From Konateibacter massiliensis (GTDB taxonomy: Bacteria; Bacillota; Clostridia; Lachnospirales; Lachnospiraceae), in contig NZ_LT860099.1 of NCBI RefSeq assembly GCF_900184995.1, forward strand, positions 2,422,332 through 2,486,331: a stretch of 64,000 nucleotides of DNA, given 5' to 3'. The position numbers and the translations under genes are program-made. A model generated the notes under the pieces. The model worked only from the letters and a program-made list of their open reading frames with translations, searched no databases and was not told where the DNA came from. Positions 35,998 through 43,723 of this stretch are shown here, piece after piece (the first letter of the stretch is position 1; the number at the start of each line of letters is the position of its first letter).

Positions 35998-36600
35998 TTA
36001 CCGCAGCAGTCCCTCCAGAAACCCAAAGTTATACCCGTGAATCAGGAATGGGTCCGGCTCAAAGGGAGCATTATAAATAGAAATATCATACCTGTCTTTT
36101 ATCTGACTGATATCGCTTTCCGTTCCAAATCTTGCGATATAGCAAATCTGCTTTTTGCAGTCCATCGCAATAAGCTTTTCAATGCAGTCAACCATTTTTT
36201 GGCTGTTCCAGGGAGTTACGTTTCCGACAATCAGCTTTTTATCGCATTTTACAAATTCTTCTGCTGCCTCGGCATGGCACGCTCCGAAATCGATAATAAG
36301 CCATTCATGTCCGGCACTGTAAACACTGCCAAGAGGCCTCTCCTTGAGCCTAGAATAGTAGGTGACGTCTGATAAATGAAAGGAGCCTTCCCCGGTCATT
36401 GGACTGTCTCTGACAGAATAGCTTCTTTGAAGCTCTCTCAGGGCATCGCTTTGGTTCATTTCGAGAATCGCCGTATCTGCCCGCCATCTTGCATGGATAT
36501 AATTTCCAAGCATGATGGCAAGGTGAGTTACTCCAACTCCCCGCTCTGTTCCCATAATGCCGATGGTCTGCAGCCCCTGTTTTTCTTTTTTTCGCTTCAA
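35998..36600 (-). CDS. ParA/MinD-like protein with degenerate P-loop (stand-alone)
   Basis: A 200-residue protein of the ParA/MinD/TadZ fold. Residues 13-30 (IGIMGTERGVGVTHLAIM) align with the ParA Walker A GITGSKGGVGKSTLAI, but the signature lysine is Glu, the P-loop lysine is Val and the following Thr is His. A DxG box (WLIIDFGACHAEAAE) near 110 and an NVTPWNSQK segment near 138 keep the fold. ATP hydrolysis is therefore unlikely; ligand unknown. The TTG start overlaps the kinase stop (TTGA) after GGAGGAGG-like sequence. The C-terminal domain of the upstream kinase has the same substitutions. TadZ/CpaE of pilus loci are the nearest known type, but no other pilus gene is here. Confidence 0.7.
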   Translation of the reverse strand: MKRKKEKQGLQTIGIMGTERGVGVTHLAIMLGNYIHARWRADTAILEMNQSDALRELQRSYSVRDSPMTGEGSFHLSDVTYYSRLKERPLGSVYSAGHEWLIIDFGACHAEAAEEFVKCDKKLIVGNVTPWNSQKMVDCIEKLIAMDCKKQICYIARFGTESDISQIKDRYDISIYNAPFEPDPFLIHGYNFGFLEGLLR

Positions 36601-38024
36601 CTCTTTTCTCTCCTCCTCTTCTTAAAAATTTCCTTTCTGCACATATGCCGAAATGCTTTTTCCGAAGCCTTGCTGTTTGCAAGTGGGTCAGAAAACAAAG
36701 GCACATGCCATGCCCTTTTCATGCTCATTTCTCTTGCCGCTTCATATGCCTGTCCACGTTCACACAGGTTAAACACATAAAGAGGCTCCACATTTGCCGC
36801 CTTTTCCATGCATTCCCTTGCCTGCTGTCTCTCCCATGCTTTTGCCCCGAGCACCACAATCTTAATATCCGAGGAATAAAAGGAAGCATCTGCTTCTTCA
36901 AACGTTCCGCAGTCGCGCACGATGATTTCATAGCTGTCCTTTTGAATACTGATTGTTTCGTTGTAATAGGGGATTGCCGTAAGATGGCTCCGATAAATGA
37001 CACCGTTTTTTTGTATTGTCTTTTCATTTTCGTCATTTAAATAGGAAAGAACACCTTTTTGATTTCGTTCCTCCAAAAGCGTTTTTCTTTTACTTTTGTT
37101 CAAAAACGTGACCAAACCGATTGCAAGATGGGATACACCGATTCGCGGCTGGCTTCCCGTAATCCCGATTATAAGAGTATTTTTTTGACTTTTGCACATT
37201 GACAATTCTTTTTTTATTTGAGAAACATTCTCATATCTGTTTTTGGGATTTCGTGCCATGCACTTGATAATAATTTTTTTGAAATCAGCCGATATATATA
37301 TTAGATTGATAAATAATATTTTTTGGCTGTTAGATGAGGGCGGATTTTTTCCAGTCAGCATAAAATATAAAATGCTGCCAATTGCATAAATATCTGCCTT
37401 AGAATCTAGCTTTAAGCTGTTGAACTGTTCGGGCGCTGCAAAACAGGGAGTTCCAAAAGAGTAATCTGCTTCCTCTTTTTCCATATAAATTGCGGCTCCG
37501 AAATCAATTATTTTGACGGAATCATTACATACTATAATATGCTCCGGTTTTAAATCCAAATATAAAATCGGATACGGTTTGCTATTATGCAGATATTCCA
37601 TTACGTTGCAGATTTGGGTTGTAAAATGAATGACGTTTTCTCTTGAAATAGCGTTTTGACTTTGCAAAATTGCTTTTAATGACTCACCCTGTATATACTC
37701 TTCGATAATATATAAGTATTCCCCATCTTCCTCTAAATCATAGATGATTGGAATACCCGGATGCTTTAGATTTTTCAGAAGCGTCGCTTCTGTTAGAAAT
37801 TGTGGGTACATCGTCTCAGATTTGCTGATACATTTGATTACCCTCTTTGCCTTCAGCTTAATATGCCGGGCAAGATAAACCTTACCGCTTAATCCGCTGC
37901 CAATTTGCTGTTCCACAAAGTAGCGGTCAAACAGGATAAAACCATAAGCGGCTTCAGCCTTGAATAAAACCTTGTTGCTTAATTTACACCAACTCCTTTG
38001 TTTTACATCAATATGCAGAAACAA
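36597..38024 (-). CDS. Ser/Thr protein kinase fused to degenerate ParA-like domain
   Basis: A 475-residue fusion. Residues about 33-275 form a Hanks-type kinase: glycine loop IGSGLSGKVY (41-50), Lys64 in RVIKC, a catalytic loop YLDLKPEH with Asp157 (the HRD is YLD and the usual Asn is His), DFG at 174-176 and APEQ near 198. From about 283 a ParA-like domain begins with IIGITGSQPRIGVSHLAI, in which both P-loop lysines are lost (Gln and Val) and Thr is His. There is no membrane helix or PASTA repeat. The start is a TTG with a poor site; an AGGAG at about 37994-38000 has no usable in-frame start after it. It is coupled to the stand-alone ParA-like gene. Confidence 0.85.
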   Translation of the reverse strand: MFLHIDVKQRSWCKLSNKVLFKAEAAYGFILFDRYFVEQQIGSGLSGKVYLARHIKLKAKRVIKCISKSETMYPQFLTEATLLKNLKHPGIPIIYDLEEDGEYLYIIEEYIQGESLKAILQSQNAISRENVIHFTTQICNVMEYLHNSKPYPILYLDLKPEHIIVCNDSVKIIDFGAAIYMEKEEADYSFGTPCFAAPEQFNSLKLDSKADIYAIGSILYFMLTGKNPPSSNSQKILFINLIYISADFKKIIIKCMARNPKNRYENVSQIKKELSMCKSQKNTLIIGITGSQPRIGVSHLAIGLVTFLNKSKRKTLLEERNQKGVLSYLNDENEKTIQKNGVIYRSHLTAIPYYNETISIQKDSYEIIVRDCGTFEEADASFYSSDIKIVVLGAKAWERQQARECMEKAANVEPLYVFNLCERGQAYEAAREMSMKRAWHVPLFSDPLANSKASEKAFRHMCRKEIFKKRRREKS

Positions 38025-38160
38025 ATCTCTTATGTTAAATATTATATATAAACTTTATTAAATTTGCAATAAATTTTTTTAAAACTTAAAACGCAATATA
38101 AAAAATCCCTTAAATCGTGCAATTGCCTAGTATTTAACAATTTTATTTTCAAATAAATGA

Positions 38161-38189
38161 TTGACTTATGTAACGTTTTTGTTTATACT
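38161..38189 (+). promoter_or_regulatory. Promoter of mecA
   Basis: TTGACT at 38161-38166 and TATACT at 38184-38189 with a 17-base spacer, about 90 bases upstream of mecA. The rest of the 254-base divergent region (38025-38278) is very AT-rich and shows no gene. Confidence 0.7.
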
Positions 38190-38278
38190 GTGATATACTT
38201 ATGATAGGATATTAATATTTACCAGTTAACATAAACTCGATTCTTATTCTTTAAACTTTATGTAAAGGATGTGATAGT

Positions 38279-39088
38279 ATGAAAATCGAAAAAGTAAATG
38301 AGAACCAGATACGCTGTACTTTGACGAAAGATGATTTAGCTGACAGGGAATTAAAAATTAGTGAACTGGCTTACGGAACAGAAAAAGCAAAATCACTGTT
38401 TCGAGATATGATGCAGCAGGCAGCCTATGAGTTTGGCTTTGAGGCGGAGGATATCCCGTTGATGATTGAAGCAATTCCGCTATCTCCTGATTGCATAATT
38501 CTTGTCATCACAAAAGTGGAAGACCCTGAAGAACTAGATACTCGATTTTCTAGGTTTGCACCTTCTTCGAGTGATAAAGAAGATTTTGAAAATAACACCG
38601 AGGTGTCGCCATTTACCGGCGCCGATGACGTTTTGGATTTATTTAAGAGAATCCAGGAAGAAAAAGCAAAATTAACTTCAGGCAATGATGACGATTTTGT
38701 TCCCCTATCAGAATCTCTGGTTCAGGACAAAGAAGAAAAGGCAAAGAAGAACAAAGTCTCCAAGGAGCCTGTCAAAGCTGCCGAGACCGTCAATTTAACA
38801 AAATTATATTCCTTTGGTGATTTAGATACCGTAATTCGTTTGTCCTCTGTGTTGGATGGATATTACAAAGGTAATAATTCTTTATACAAGGAAACATCAA
38901 CTGGCAAATATTTTCTGGTTGTGAGCAAAGCATCACATTCACCGGAACAGTTTAATAAAGTTTGCAATATTTTATCTGAATATGCAACACAGGAAAAATA
39001 TACCCCGTCTCTTGAGGCACACATGAAGGAACACAATGAAATATTTATTACGGGCAATGCAATACAGACATTATCTTATCTAAGGTAG
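38279..39088 (+). CDS. mecA: Adaptor protein MecA
   Basis: Adaptor that feeds substrates to ClpC/ClpP. The 269 residues have the two-domain plan: an N-terminal substrate-binding domain (about 1-85, MKIEKVNENQIRCTLTKDDL and SLFRDMMQQAAYEFGFEAED), an acidic and lysine-rich linker (about 95-165) and the C-terminal ClpC-binding domain (about 170-265, FGDLDTVIRLSSVL and FNKVCNILSEYA). Monocistronic by position, ahead of the redox cassette but with 190 bases between. Confidence 0.92.
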   Translation: MKIEKVNENQIRCTLTKDDLADRELKISELAYGTEKAKSLFRDMMQQAAYEFGFEAEDIPLMIEAIPLSPDCIILVITKVEDPEELDTRFSRFAPSSSDKEDFENNTEVSPFTGADDVLDLFKRIQEEKAKLTSGNDDDFVPLSESLVQDKEEKAKKNKVSKEPVKAAETVNLTKLYSFGDLDTVIRLSSVLDGYYKGNNSLYKETSTGKYFLVVSKASHSPEQFNKVCNILSEYATQEKYTPSLEAHMKEHNEIFITGNAIQTLSYLR

Positions 39089-39188
39089 TGCCCTGCTGAG
39101 TGCAGTCAGAGTAATAACATATTCTTTTGCACGAATGCGCATACTATTATATAAAGGATTTTCCTTTGTATATATTGCTAAAACCAGC

Positions 39189-39225
39189 TTGAAGTGCTAC
39201 AATACATTTACTACTAATATAGTAG
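39189..39225 (+). promoter_or_regulatory. Promoter and palindromic operator candidate upstream of DUF1858 gene
   Basis: TTGAAG at 39189-39194 and TACTAA at 39212-39217, spacer 17. A perfect inverted repeat CTACTA-ATA-TAGTAG (39211-39225) covers the -10 box, which would suit a repressor site. The regulator is unknown. Confidence 0.5.
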
Positions 39226-39281
39226 GAAACAAAACAGAGGAAATCTGTAACTATACTTAATTCATTTTAGGAGGTACTATT

Positions 39282-39485
39282 ATGGCAGAAATAACCAAAG
39301 ACATGATCATTGCAGAAATACTTGCAGTTGATTCCAATATTGCTCCAATTCTAATGCAGTCAGGGATGCATTGCATCGGCTGTCCTTCATCACAGGGTGA
39401 GACCCTTGAGGAAGCTTCCATGGTTCATGGAATTGATGTAGACGAGTTAACAGCTAAAATCAACGAGTATTTATCATTAGTTTAA
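39282..39485 (+). CDS. DUF1858 domain protein
   Basis: A 67-residue protein that is a single DUF1858 domain: [20 protein letters not shown], the Cys pair in [17 protein letters not shown] (Cys31, Cys34) and a C-terminal helix. DUF1858 domains occur in hybrid cluster or redox-associated proteins and in ScdA-like proteins; the precise role is unknown, and the CxxC suggests redox or metal chemistry. ATG after GGAGG. It lies just upstream of the pyruvate formate-lyase genes but has its own promoter and a strong terminator. Confidence 0.88.
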   Translation: MAEITKDMIIAEILAVDSNIAPILMQSGMHCIGCPSSQGETLEEASMVHGIDVDELTAKINEYLSLV

Positions 39486-39493
39486 TAAGTATT

Positions 39494-39532
39494 AAAAGGC
39501 CTATAAATAGAAACTACATTTATAGGCCTTTT
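39494..39532 (+). terminator. Intrinsic terminator after DUF1858 gene
   Basis: Perfect 15-pair stem (39494-39508 with 39518-39532) ending in TTTT, loop of nine bases. Confidence 0.85.
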
Positions 39533-39619
39533 ATATATGATAGGAAATTTCTATTATATAAAAACCATTATGTGCACGAATGCAAGCAAAATATGTCACG
39601 AGACGACTGCATTCGACAC

Positions 39620-39645
39620 AAAAAGCGGATTTGTCCGCTTTTTTA
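39620..39645 (+). terminator. Second stem-loop with T-run upstream of pfl
   Basis: Nine-pair stem (39621-39629 with 39634-39642), TTTG loop, followed by more T. It lies upstream of the pfl promoter, so it insulates pfl from upstream transcription rather than attenuating it. Confidence 0.75.
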
Positions 39646-39658
39646 TTCTCAAAACTTT

Positions 39659-39721
39659 GTATACTGTATTCAAAAAAATACATTCCAACTCCTTGACGTG
39701 TATACAGTATTCCATTATAAT
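39659..39721 (+). promoter_or_regulatory. pfl promoter with 13-base direct repeat
   Basis: TTGACG at 39693-39698 and TATAAT at 39716-39721 with a 17-base spacer. The sequence GTATACTGTATTC (39659-39671) recurs as GTATACAGTATTC (39700-39712), the second copy between the -35 and -10 boxes, 41 bases apart (about four helical turns). This looks like a pair of operator half-sites for a regulator binding on one face of the DNA. Confidence 0.6.
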
Positions 39722-39807
39722 GAAGGTATCAAATAAGAAACCATACTTTTAATTAATTAAGAGTACTTATCAATCAACTATATATGATATTTAGGAGGAA
39801 AATTATT

Positions 39808-41847
39808 ATGAGATCAGAATGGAACGATTTCGTAGGCGGCATTTGGGAAAAAGAAGTTAATGTAAGAGACTTTATTCAGAAGAATTTTACTCTTTATGAA
39901 GGAGATGACTCTTTCCTTGCAGGCCCTACTGCAAACACTACAGAGCTTTGGGATCAGGTTATGGACTTAACAAAGCAGGAGCGTGAGGCTGGCGGCGTTC
40001 TTGATATGGACACCAAAATTATTTCAACAATTACCTCTCACGGTGCAGGCTATTTAAATAAGGAAAAAGAAACCATCGTTGGTTTTCAGACTGACAAGCC
40101 TTTCAAGAGATCTATGCAGCCTTATGGCGGTATTCGTATGGCGGAGAAGGCTTGCGAAGACAACGGATATAAAGTAGATCCTGAGGTTGTTGATTTCTTT
40201 GAAACTCACAGAAAAACTCACAACGCAGGTGTATTTGACGCTTATACTGCTGAAATGAGAGCTTGCCGTTCTAACCACATTATCACAGGACTTCCGGATG
40301 CTTACGGACGCGGACGTATCATCGGCGATTACCGTCGTGTTGCTTTATATGGTATCGATCGTCTTATCGAGGACAAAAAGGATCAGAAGGATTCCACACG
40401 TACTACTATGTACTCTGATGTTATCCGTGAACGCGAAGAGTTATCCGAGCAGATTAGAGCATTACAGGAATTAAAGAAATTAGGCGAGATTTACGGCTAT
40501 GACATTTCCAGACCGGCTGCTAACGTACAGGAAGCAATCCAGTGGTTATACTTTGGATATTTAGCTGCTGTTAAAGAGCAAAACGGTGCTGCTATGTCTC
40601 TTGGACGTACTTCAACCTTTATCGATATCTATGCAGAGAGAGATTTAAAAGAAGGCAGATTTACAGAGGAGCAGATTCAGGAATTCATCGACCATTTCGT
40701 TATGAAATTACGTTTAGTAAAATTTGCTCGTACTCCTGAATACAATGCAATTTTTGCAGGTGATCCTACTTGGGTAACAGAGTCTATCGGTGGTGTTGGT
40801 ATTGACGGACGTCCGTTGGTAACAAAATCTTCCTTCAGATATCTTCATACCTTGAGCAACCTCGGAACAGCTCCGGAACCAAACTTAACTGTACTTTGGT
40901 CCACAAAGCTTCCTGAGAACTTCAAGAAGTTCTGTGCTAAGACTTCTATCTTATCCTCTTCCGTTCAGTACGAAAATGATGACCTGATGAGAGTAACTCA
41001 CGGTGATGACTATGCAATCGCTTGCTGCGTATCTTCCATGAGACTTGGTAAAGAAATGCAGTTCTTTGGTGCACGTGCTAACCTTGCAAAATGTTTATTA
41101 TACGCTATCAACGGTGGTGTTGACGAAATCAGCCGCAAGCAGGTAGGACCAAAATACAGACCGATTACTTCCGAGTATCTTGATTATAATGAAGTTATGG
41201 ACAGATACAAAGATATGATGAAATGGCTGGCTGGTGTTTATGTAAATACATTGAACGTTATCCACTATATGCATGACAAATACTGCTATGAGAAGTTGCA
41301 GATGTCTTTACACGACAAAGAAGTAACTCGTTGGTTTGCTACCGGTATCGCAGGACTTTCCGTTGTTGCCGATTCCTTATCTGCTATCAAATATGCAAAG
41401 GTTAAAGCAATCAGAGACGAAAACGGACTTGTAACAGATTATGAAGTAGAAGGAGATTTCCCTAAATACGGTAACGATGATGAGCGTGTTGATGAATTAG
41501 CAACAAACTTAGTTCACACCTTTATGCAGTATGTAAAAGGAAATCACACATATCGTAACGGTATCCCTACAACTTCTATCTTAACCATTACTTCAAACGT
41601 AACTTACGGTAAGAATACAGGTTCTACACCGGACGGAAGAAAGCAGGGAGAGCCATTTGCTCCAGGTGCTAACCCAATGCACGGACGTGATACAAAGGGT
41701 GCTGTAGCTTCTCTTGCATCTGTATCCAAGCTTCCATTCAAGGATGCACAGGACGGTATCTCCAATACCTTCACCATCATTCCGGGTGCTCTTGGTAAAG
41801 AAGATCAGATTTTTGCCGGCGATATTGATATTGATTTAAGCAAATAA
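39808..41847 (+). CDS. pflB: Pyruvate formate-lyase catalytic subunit, lacking the glycyl radical domain
   Basis: Formate C-acetyltransferase converting pyruvate and CoA to acetyl-CoA and formate. The 679 residues cover the whole barrel with the catalytic pair Cys406-Cys407 in [10 protein letters not shown], and [20 protein letters not shown] and [18 protein letters not shown] match classical PflB. The protein stops after [13 protein letters not shown] plus about a dozen residues; the C-terminal glycyl-radical segment of ordinary PFL (about 80 residues) is missing and is encoded separately at 42172-42417. 679 plus 81 equals the usual 760. ATG follows TTTAGGAGG; no frameshift links it to the next frame. 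It is co-transcribed with the next two small genes, as no terminator is seen between them. Confidence 0.93.
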   Translation: MRSEWNDFVGGIWEKEVNVRDFIQKNFTLYEGDDSFLAGPTANTTELWDQVMDLTKQEREAGGVLDMDTKIISTITSHGAGYLNKEKETIVGFQTDKPFKRSMQPYGGIRMAEKACEDNGYKVDPEVVDFFETHRKTHNAGVFDAYTAEMRACRSNHIITGLPDAYGRGRIIGDYRRVALYGIDRLIEDKKDQKDSTRTTMYSDVIREREELSEQIRALQELKKLGEIYGYDISRPAANVQEAIQWLYFGYLAAVKEQNGAAMSLGRTSTFIDIYAERDLKEGRFTEEQIQEFIDHFVMKLRLVKFARTPEYNAIFAGDPTWVTESIGGVGIDGRPLVTKSSFRYLHTLSNLGTAPEPNLTVLWSTKLPENFKKFCAKTSILSSSVQYENDDLMRVTHGDDYAIACCVSSMRLGKEMQFFGARANLAKCLLYAINGGVDEISRKQVGPKYRPITSEYLDYNEVMDRYKDMMKWLAGVYVNTLNVIHYMHDKYCYEKLQMSLHDKEVTRWFATGIAGLSVVADSLSAIKYAKVKAIRDENGLVTDYEVEGDFPKYGNDDERVDELATNLVHTFMQYVKGNHTYRNGIPTTSILTITSNVTYGKNTGSTPDGRKQGEPFAPGANPMHGRDTKGAVASLASVSKLPFKDAQDGISNTFTIIPGALGKEDQIFAGDIDIDLSK

Positions 41848-41898
41848 TAAAAAAATTGAATTATTATTAATTTTTCATTCATAAAAAGGACTGATTAT

Positions 41899-42111
41899 AT
41901 GGATAATAAACAAATGATTGATGATATTGTTGCTATGTTAGACAGCTCTGTTGAAAAGGGTGTCGGACACCTGAATATTACTGCTAACGAAGCGCAGGAC
42001 TCATCAAAAACCGTAGAACAATTAGGCTGTCTGGACTGCGCAAACGGCGACCTTGCCTGCAGCATTCCCACTCTTCATGTGGGAATGGACACAGACGAAG
42101 ACGTTGAATAG
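41899..42111 (+). CDS. Small cysteine-bearing protein resembling the start of a glycyl radical domain
   Basis: A 70-residue ORF between the PFL catalytic subunit and the glycyl radical domain gene. Residues 5-33 (IDDIVAMLDSSVEKGVGHLN) align with the N-terminal part of the next protein ([18 protein letters not shown]), indicating common origin. Instead of the RxSGYAV radical loop it has a Cys-rich tail, LGCLDCANGDLAC (Cys44, 47, 54), and an acidic end. It has AGGA eight bases before ATG. Possible roles are an assembly, protective or redox subunit of the split enzyme; none is known to me. It could also be a decayed duplicate, but frame and ribosome site are intact. Confidence 0.7.
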   Translation: MDNKQMIDDIVAMLDSSVEKGVGHLNITANEAQDSSKTVEQLGCLDCANGDLACSIPTLHVGMDTDEDVE

Positions 42112-42171
42112 TCAAAAGAAGTCCAATAAACGTAATAATTTGAATTGTAAAGAAAATAGGAGGAATTTAAA

Positions 42172-42417
42172 ATGTCAAATATTAGCGATGCACAGGTTGA
42201 AAACTTAATTTCTGTATTAGATGGTTACGCAGAAAGCGGCGGACATCATTTAAATGTCAACGTTTTAAACAAAGAAACTTTACTGGATGCTCAGGCACAT
42301 CCTGAAAAATATCCACAGCTTACAATCCGTATTTCCGGATATGCTGTTAACTTTATTAAACTGACAAAAGATCAGCAGAATGAAATTATTTCACGTACTT
42401 TCCATAAAGCAATGTAG
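42172..42417 (+). CDS. Free-standing glycyl radical domain (GrcA-like) of split pyruvate formate-lyase
   Basis: An 81-residue protein equal to the C-terminus of [40 protein letters not shown] with radical Gly56, and the end [17 protein letters not shown]. In E. coli GrcA (YfiD) is a spare part that replaces an oxygen-cleaved PFL C-terminus; here it must be the only radical-bearing part for the truncated PflB, unless another exists elsewhere. Strong ribosome site (GGAGG). Encoded after the Cys-bearing small gene and followed by a terminator-like hairpin. Confidence 0.9.
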   Translation: MSNISDAQVENLISVLDGYAESGGHHLNVNVLNKETLLDAQAHPEKYPQLTIRISGYAVNFIKLTKDQQNEIISRTFHKAM

Positions 42418-42451
42418 GTTTTTCCTAGGCTTTATATAGAGACATAATAGA

Positions 42452-42481
42452 CGGGAAAAGAAAACCTCTTTTCTCGTTTTT
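42452..42481 (+). terminator. Stem-loop with T-run between glycyl domain gene and pflA
   Basis: Ten-pair stem (42452-42461 with 42467-42476, one G-U) followed by TTTTT. It probably reduces read-through so that the activase is made in smaller amounts than the lyase subunits. Confidence 0.7.
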
Positions 42482-42508
42482 GTCATTGTTAATAAGGAGG
42501 TCTGTTTT

Positions 42509-43267
42509 ATGAACGGATATATTCATTCCATTGAAAGCTTTGGAAGTGTTGATGGTCCCGGGATTCGCTTTGTCGTATTTACGCAGGGCTGTCCGATGCG
42601 CTGTCTGTACTGCCACAACCCAGATACGTGGGCACTGAACCTTGGTACACAGATGAGTGTTGACGAAATCCTAAAGGCTTACGAAAAAAATATCTCATTT
42701 TACAAAAACGGTGGTCTCACTGTTTCCGGCGGAGAACCGTTAGTTCAGATTGATTTTTTGATTGAGCTTTTTGAGGCAGCAAAGGCAAAGAATATTCATA
42801 CTTGCCTTGACACCTCAGGTATCACCTACAACGAGCATAGTTCTGAACTTATGGCAAAATTTGACCGTCTTATGGCGGTAACTGACTTGGTTATGCTTGA
42901 CATTAAGCATATTAATCCTGAGGAGCATTTAAAGCTTACAAAGCAGCAAAATACACAGATTTTGAAGTTTGCCCGCTATTTGGATACCAAAAAAGTAGAT
43001 ATTTGGATTCGCCACGTGGTCGTTCCTACAATTACGGACAACGAAAAATATCTTTTTGATTTAGGCTATTTTATCGGTGATTTAAAGCATTTAAAGGCAT
43101 TGGATGTTCTTCCGTACCACACGATGGGCAAGGAAAAATACAAGGAACTTGGCATGGAATATCCGCTTGCAGACTTAAAAGATATGGACAAGGAAGATGC
43201 CGTAAAGGCGAAAAAGCATATCATTGACGGTATCAAAAAACGCCGCGCTGAGTTAGAAGCCTTATAA
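42509..43267 (+). CDS. pflA: Pyruvate formate-lyase activating enzyme (radical SAM)
   Basis: Installs the glycyl radical by S-adenosylmethionine cleavage at a [4Fe-4S] cluster. 252 residues. The cluster motif is Cys28-x3-Cys32-x2-Cys35 in FTQGCPMRCLYCHNPDTW, followed by GGLTVSGGEPLVQIDFLIEL and DVLPYHTMGKEKYKELGMEY. Here the radical must be placed on the separate 81-residue domain. ATG follows AAGGAGG. Confidence 0.95.
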   Translation: MNGYIHSIESFGSVDGPGIRFVVFTQGCPMRCLYCHNPDTWALNLGTQMSVDEILKAYEKNISFYKNGGLTVSGGEPLVQIDFLIELFEAAKAKNIHTCLDTSGITYNEHSSELMAKFDRLMAVTDLVMLDIKHINPEEHLKLTKQQNTQILKFARYLDTKKVDIWIRHVVVPTITDNEKYLFDLGYFIGDLKHLKALDVLPYHTMGKEKYKELGMEYPLADLKDMDKEDAVKAKKHIIDGIKKRRAELEAL

Positions 43268-43295
43268 ATTTTGCAGCAAAATCTTATGCAAAACT

Positions 43296-43328
43296 GTAAT
43301 AAGCCAAAGGCTGATTATAACGTTTTTT
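43296..43328 (+). terminator. Terminator after pflA
   Basis: Stem of GTAATAAGCC (43296-43305) with its complement at 43309-43321 (one bulge), AAA loop, then a T-run at 43323-43328. Confidence 0.7.
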
Positions 43329-43384
43329 GCTTGTCATATGTGGCGATTTGTATTAAAATGTATTGTAAGAGGTTCCCCCTCTCG

Positions 43385-43411
43385 TAATTAAAATACTTTG
43401 TATTTTAATTA
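43385..43411 (+). promoter_or_regulatory. AT-only hairpin in ferredoxin leader
   Basis: Perfect 12-pair inverted repeat (43385-43396 and 43400-43411, TTT spacer) about 30 bases before the ferredoxin start. It could be an operator (dyad) or an mRNA 5' stabiliser. Confidence 0.45.
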
Positions 43412-43440
43412 TAAATTTAAAATCCAAGGAGGATAATATT

Positions 43441-43608
43441 ATGGCATACGTTATTAGTGAAGAATGTGTAAGCTGTGGAGCATGTGAAGGAGAATGTCCA
43501 GTTGGCGCTATCAGCCAGGGCGATTCCCAATACATGATCGACGCTGATGCTTGTATCGACTGTGGTTCTTGTGCAGCTACATGTCCAACAGGAGCTATTT
43601 CTCAGTAA
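43441..43608 (+). CDS. 2[4Fe-4S] ferredoxin
   Basis: A 55-residue clostridial-type ferredoxin with two CxxCxxCxxxC motifs: Cys9, 12, 15, 19 and Cys38, 41, 44, 48, each followed by Pro. It carries low-potential electrons, for example for the PFL activase, pyruvate:ferredoxin oxidoreductase or hydrogenase. ATG follows CAAGGAGGAT. Flanked by terminators on both sides, so it is a single-gene transcript. Confidence 0.95.
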   Translation: MAYVISEECVSCGACEGECPVGAISQGDSQYMIDADACIDCGSCAATCPTGAISQ

Positions 43609-43630
43609 TTCAATTGTGTTCACACCAAAA

Positions 43631-43670
43631 ACAAGTAGAAGAAACCTATTATCTTCTACTTGTTTTTTTT
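43631..43670 (+). terminator. Terminator after ferredoxin
   Basis: Perfect 12-pair stem (43631-43642 with 43652-43663), nine-base loop, followed by eight T. The convergent MerR gene ends 54 bases beyond. Confidence 0.9.
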
Positions 43671-43723
43671 GCCGCTTTTTCACAAAAGTGACAGTTCGGT
43701 CATGCCATACTACGCCATGCCAT

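Noticed and set aside
35800-36372. Plus-strand open frame of 190 codons covering the gap and the pseudo-ParA gene
   Set aside because: No ribosome site, no recognisable motif, and most of it is antisense to the minus-strand ParA-like gene, which has clear homology.
39808-41847. Possible frameshift or stop mutation in pflB explaining the missing C-terminus
   Set aside because: The next frames after the stop do not continue the PFL sequence; the missing domain starts with its own ATG and GGAGG site 324 bases away, behind an intact ORF.
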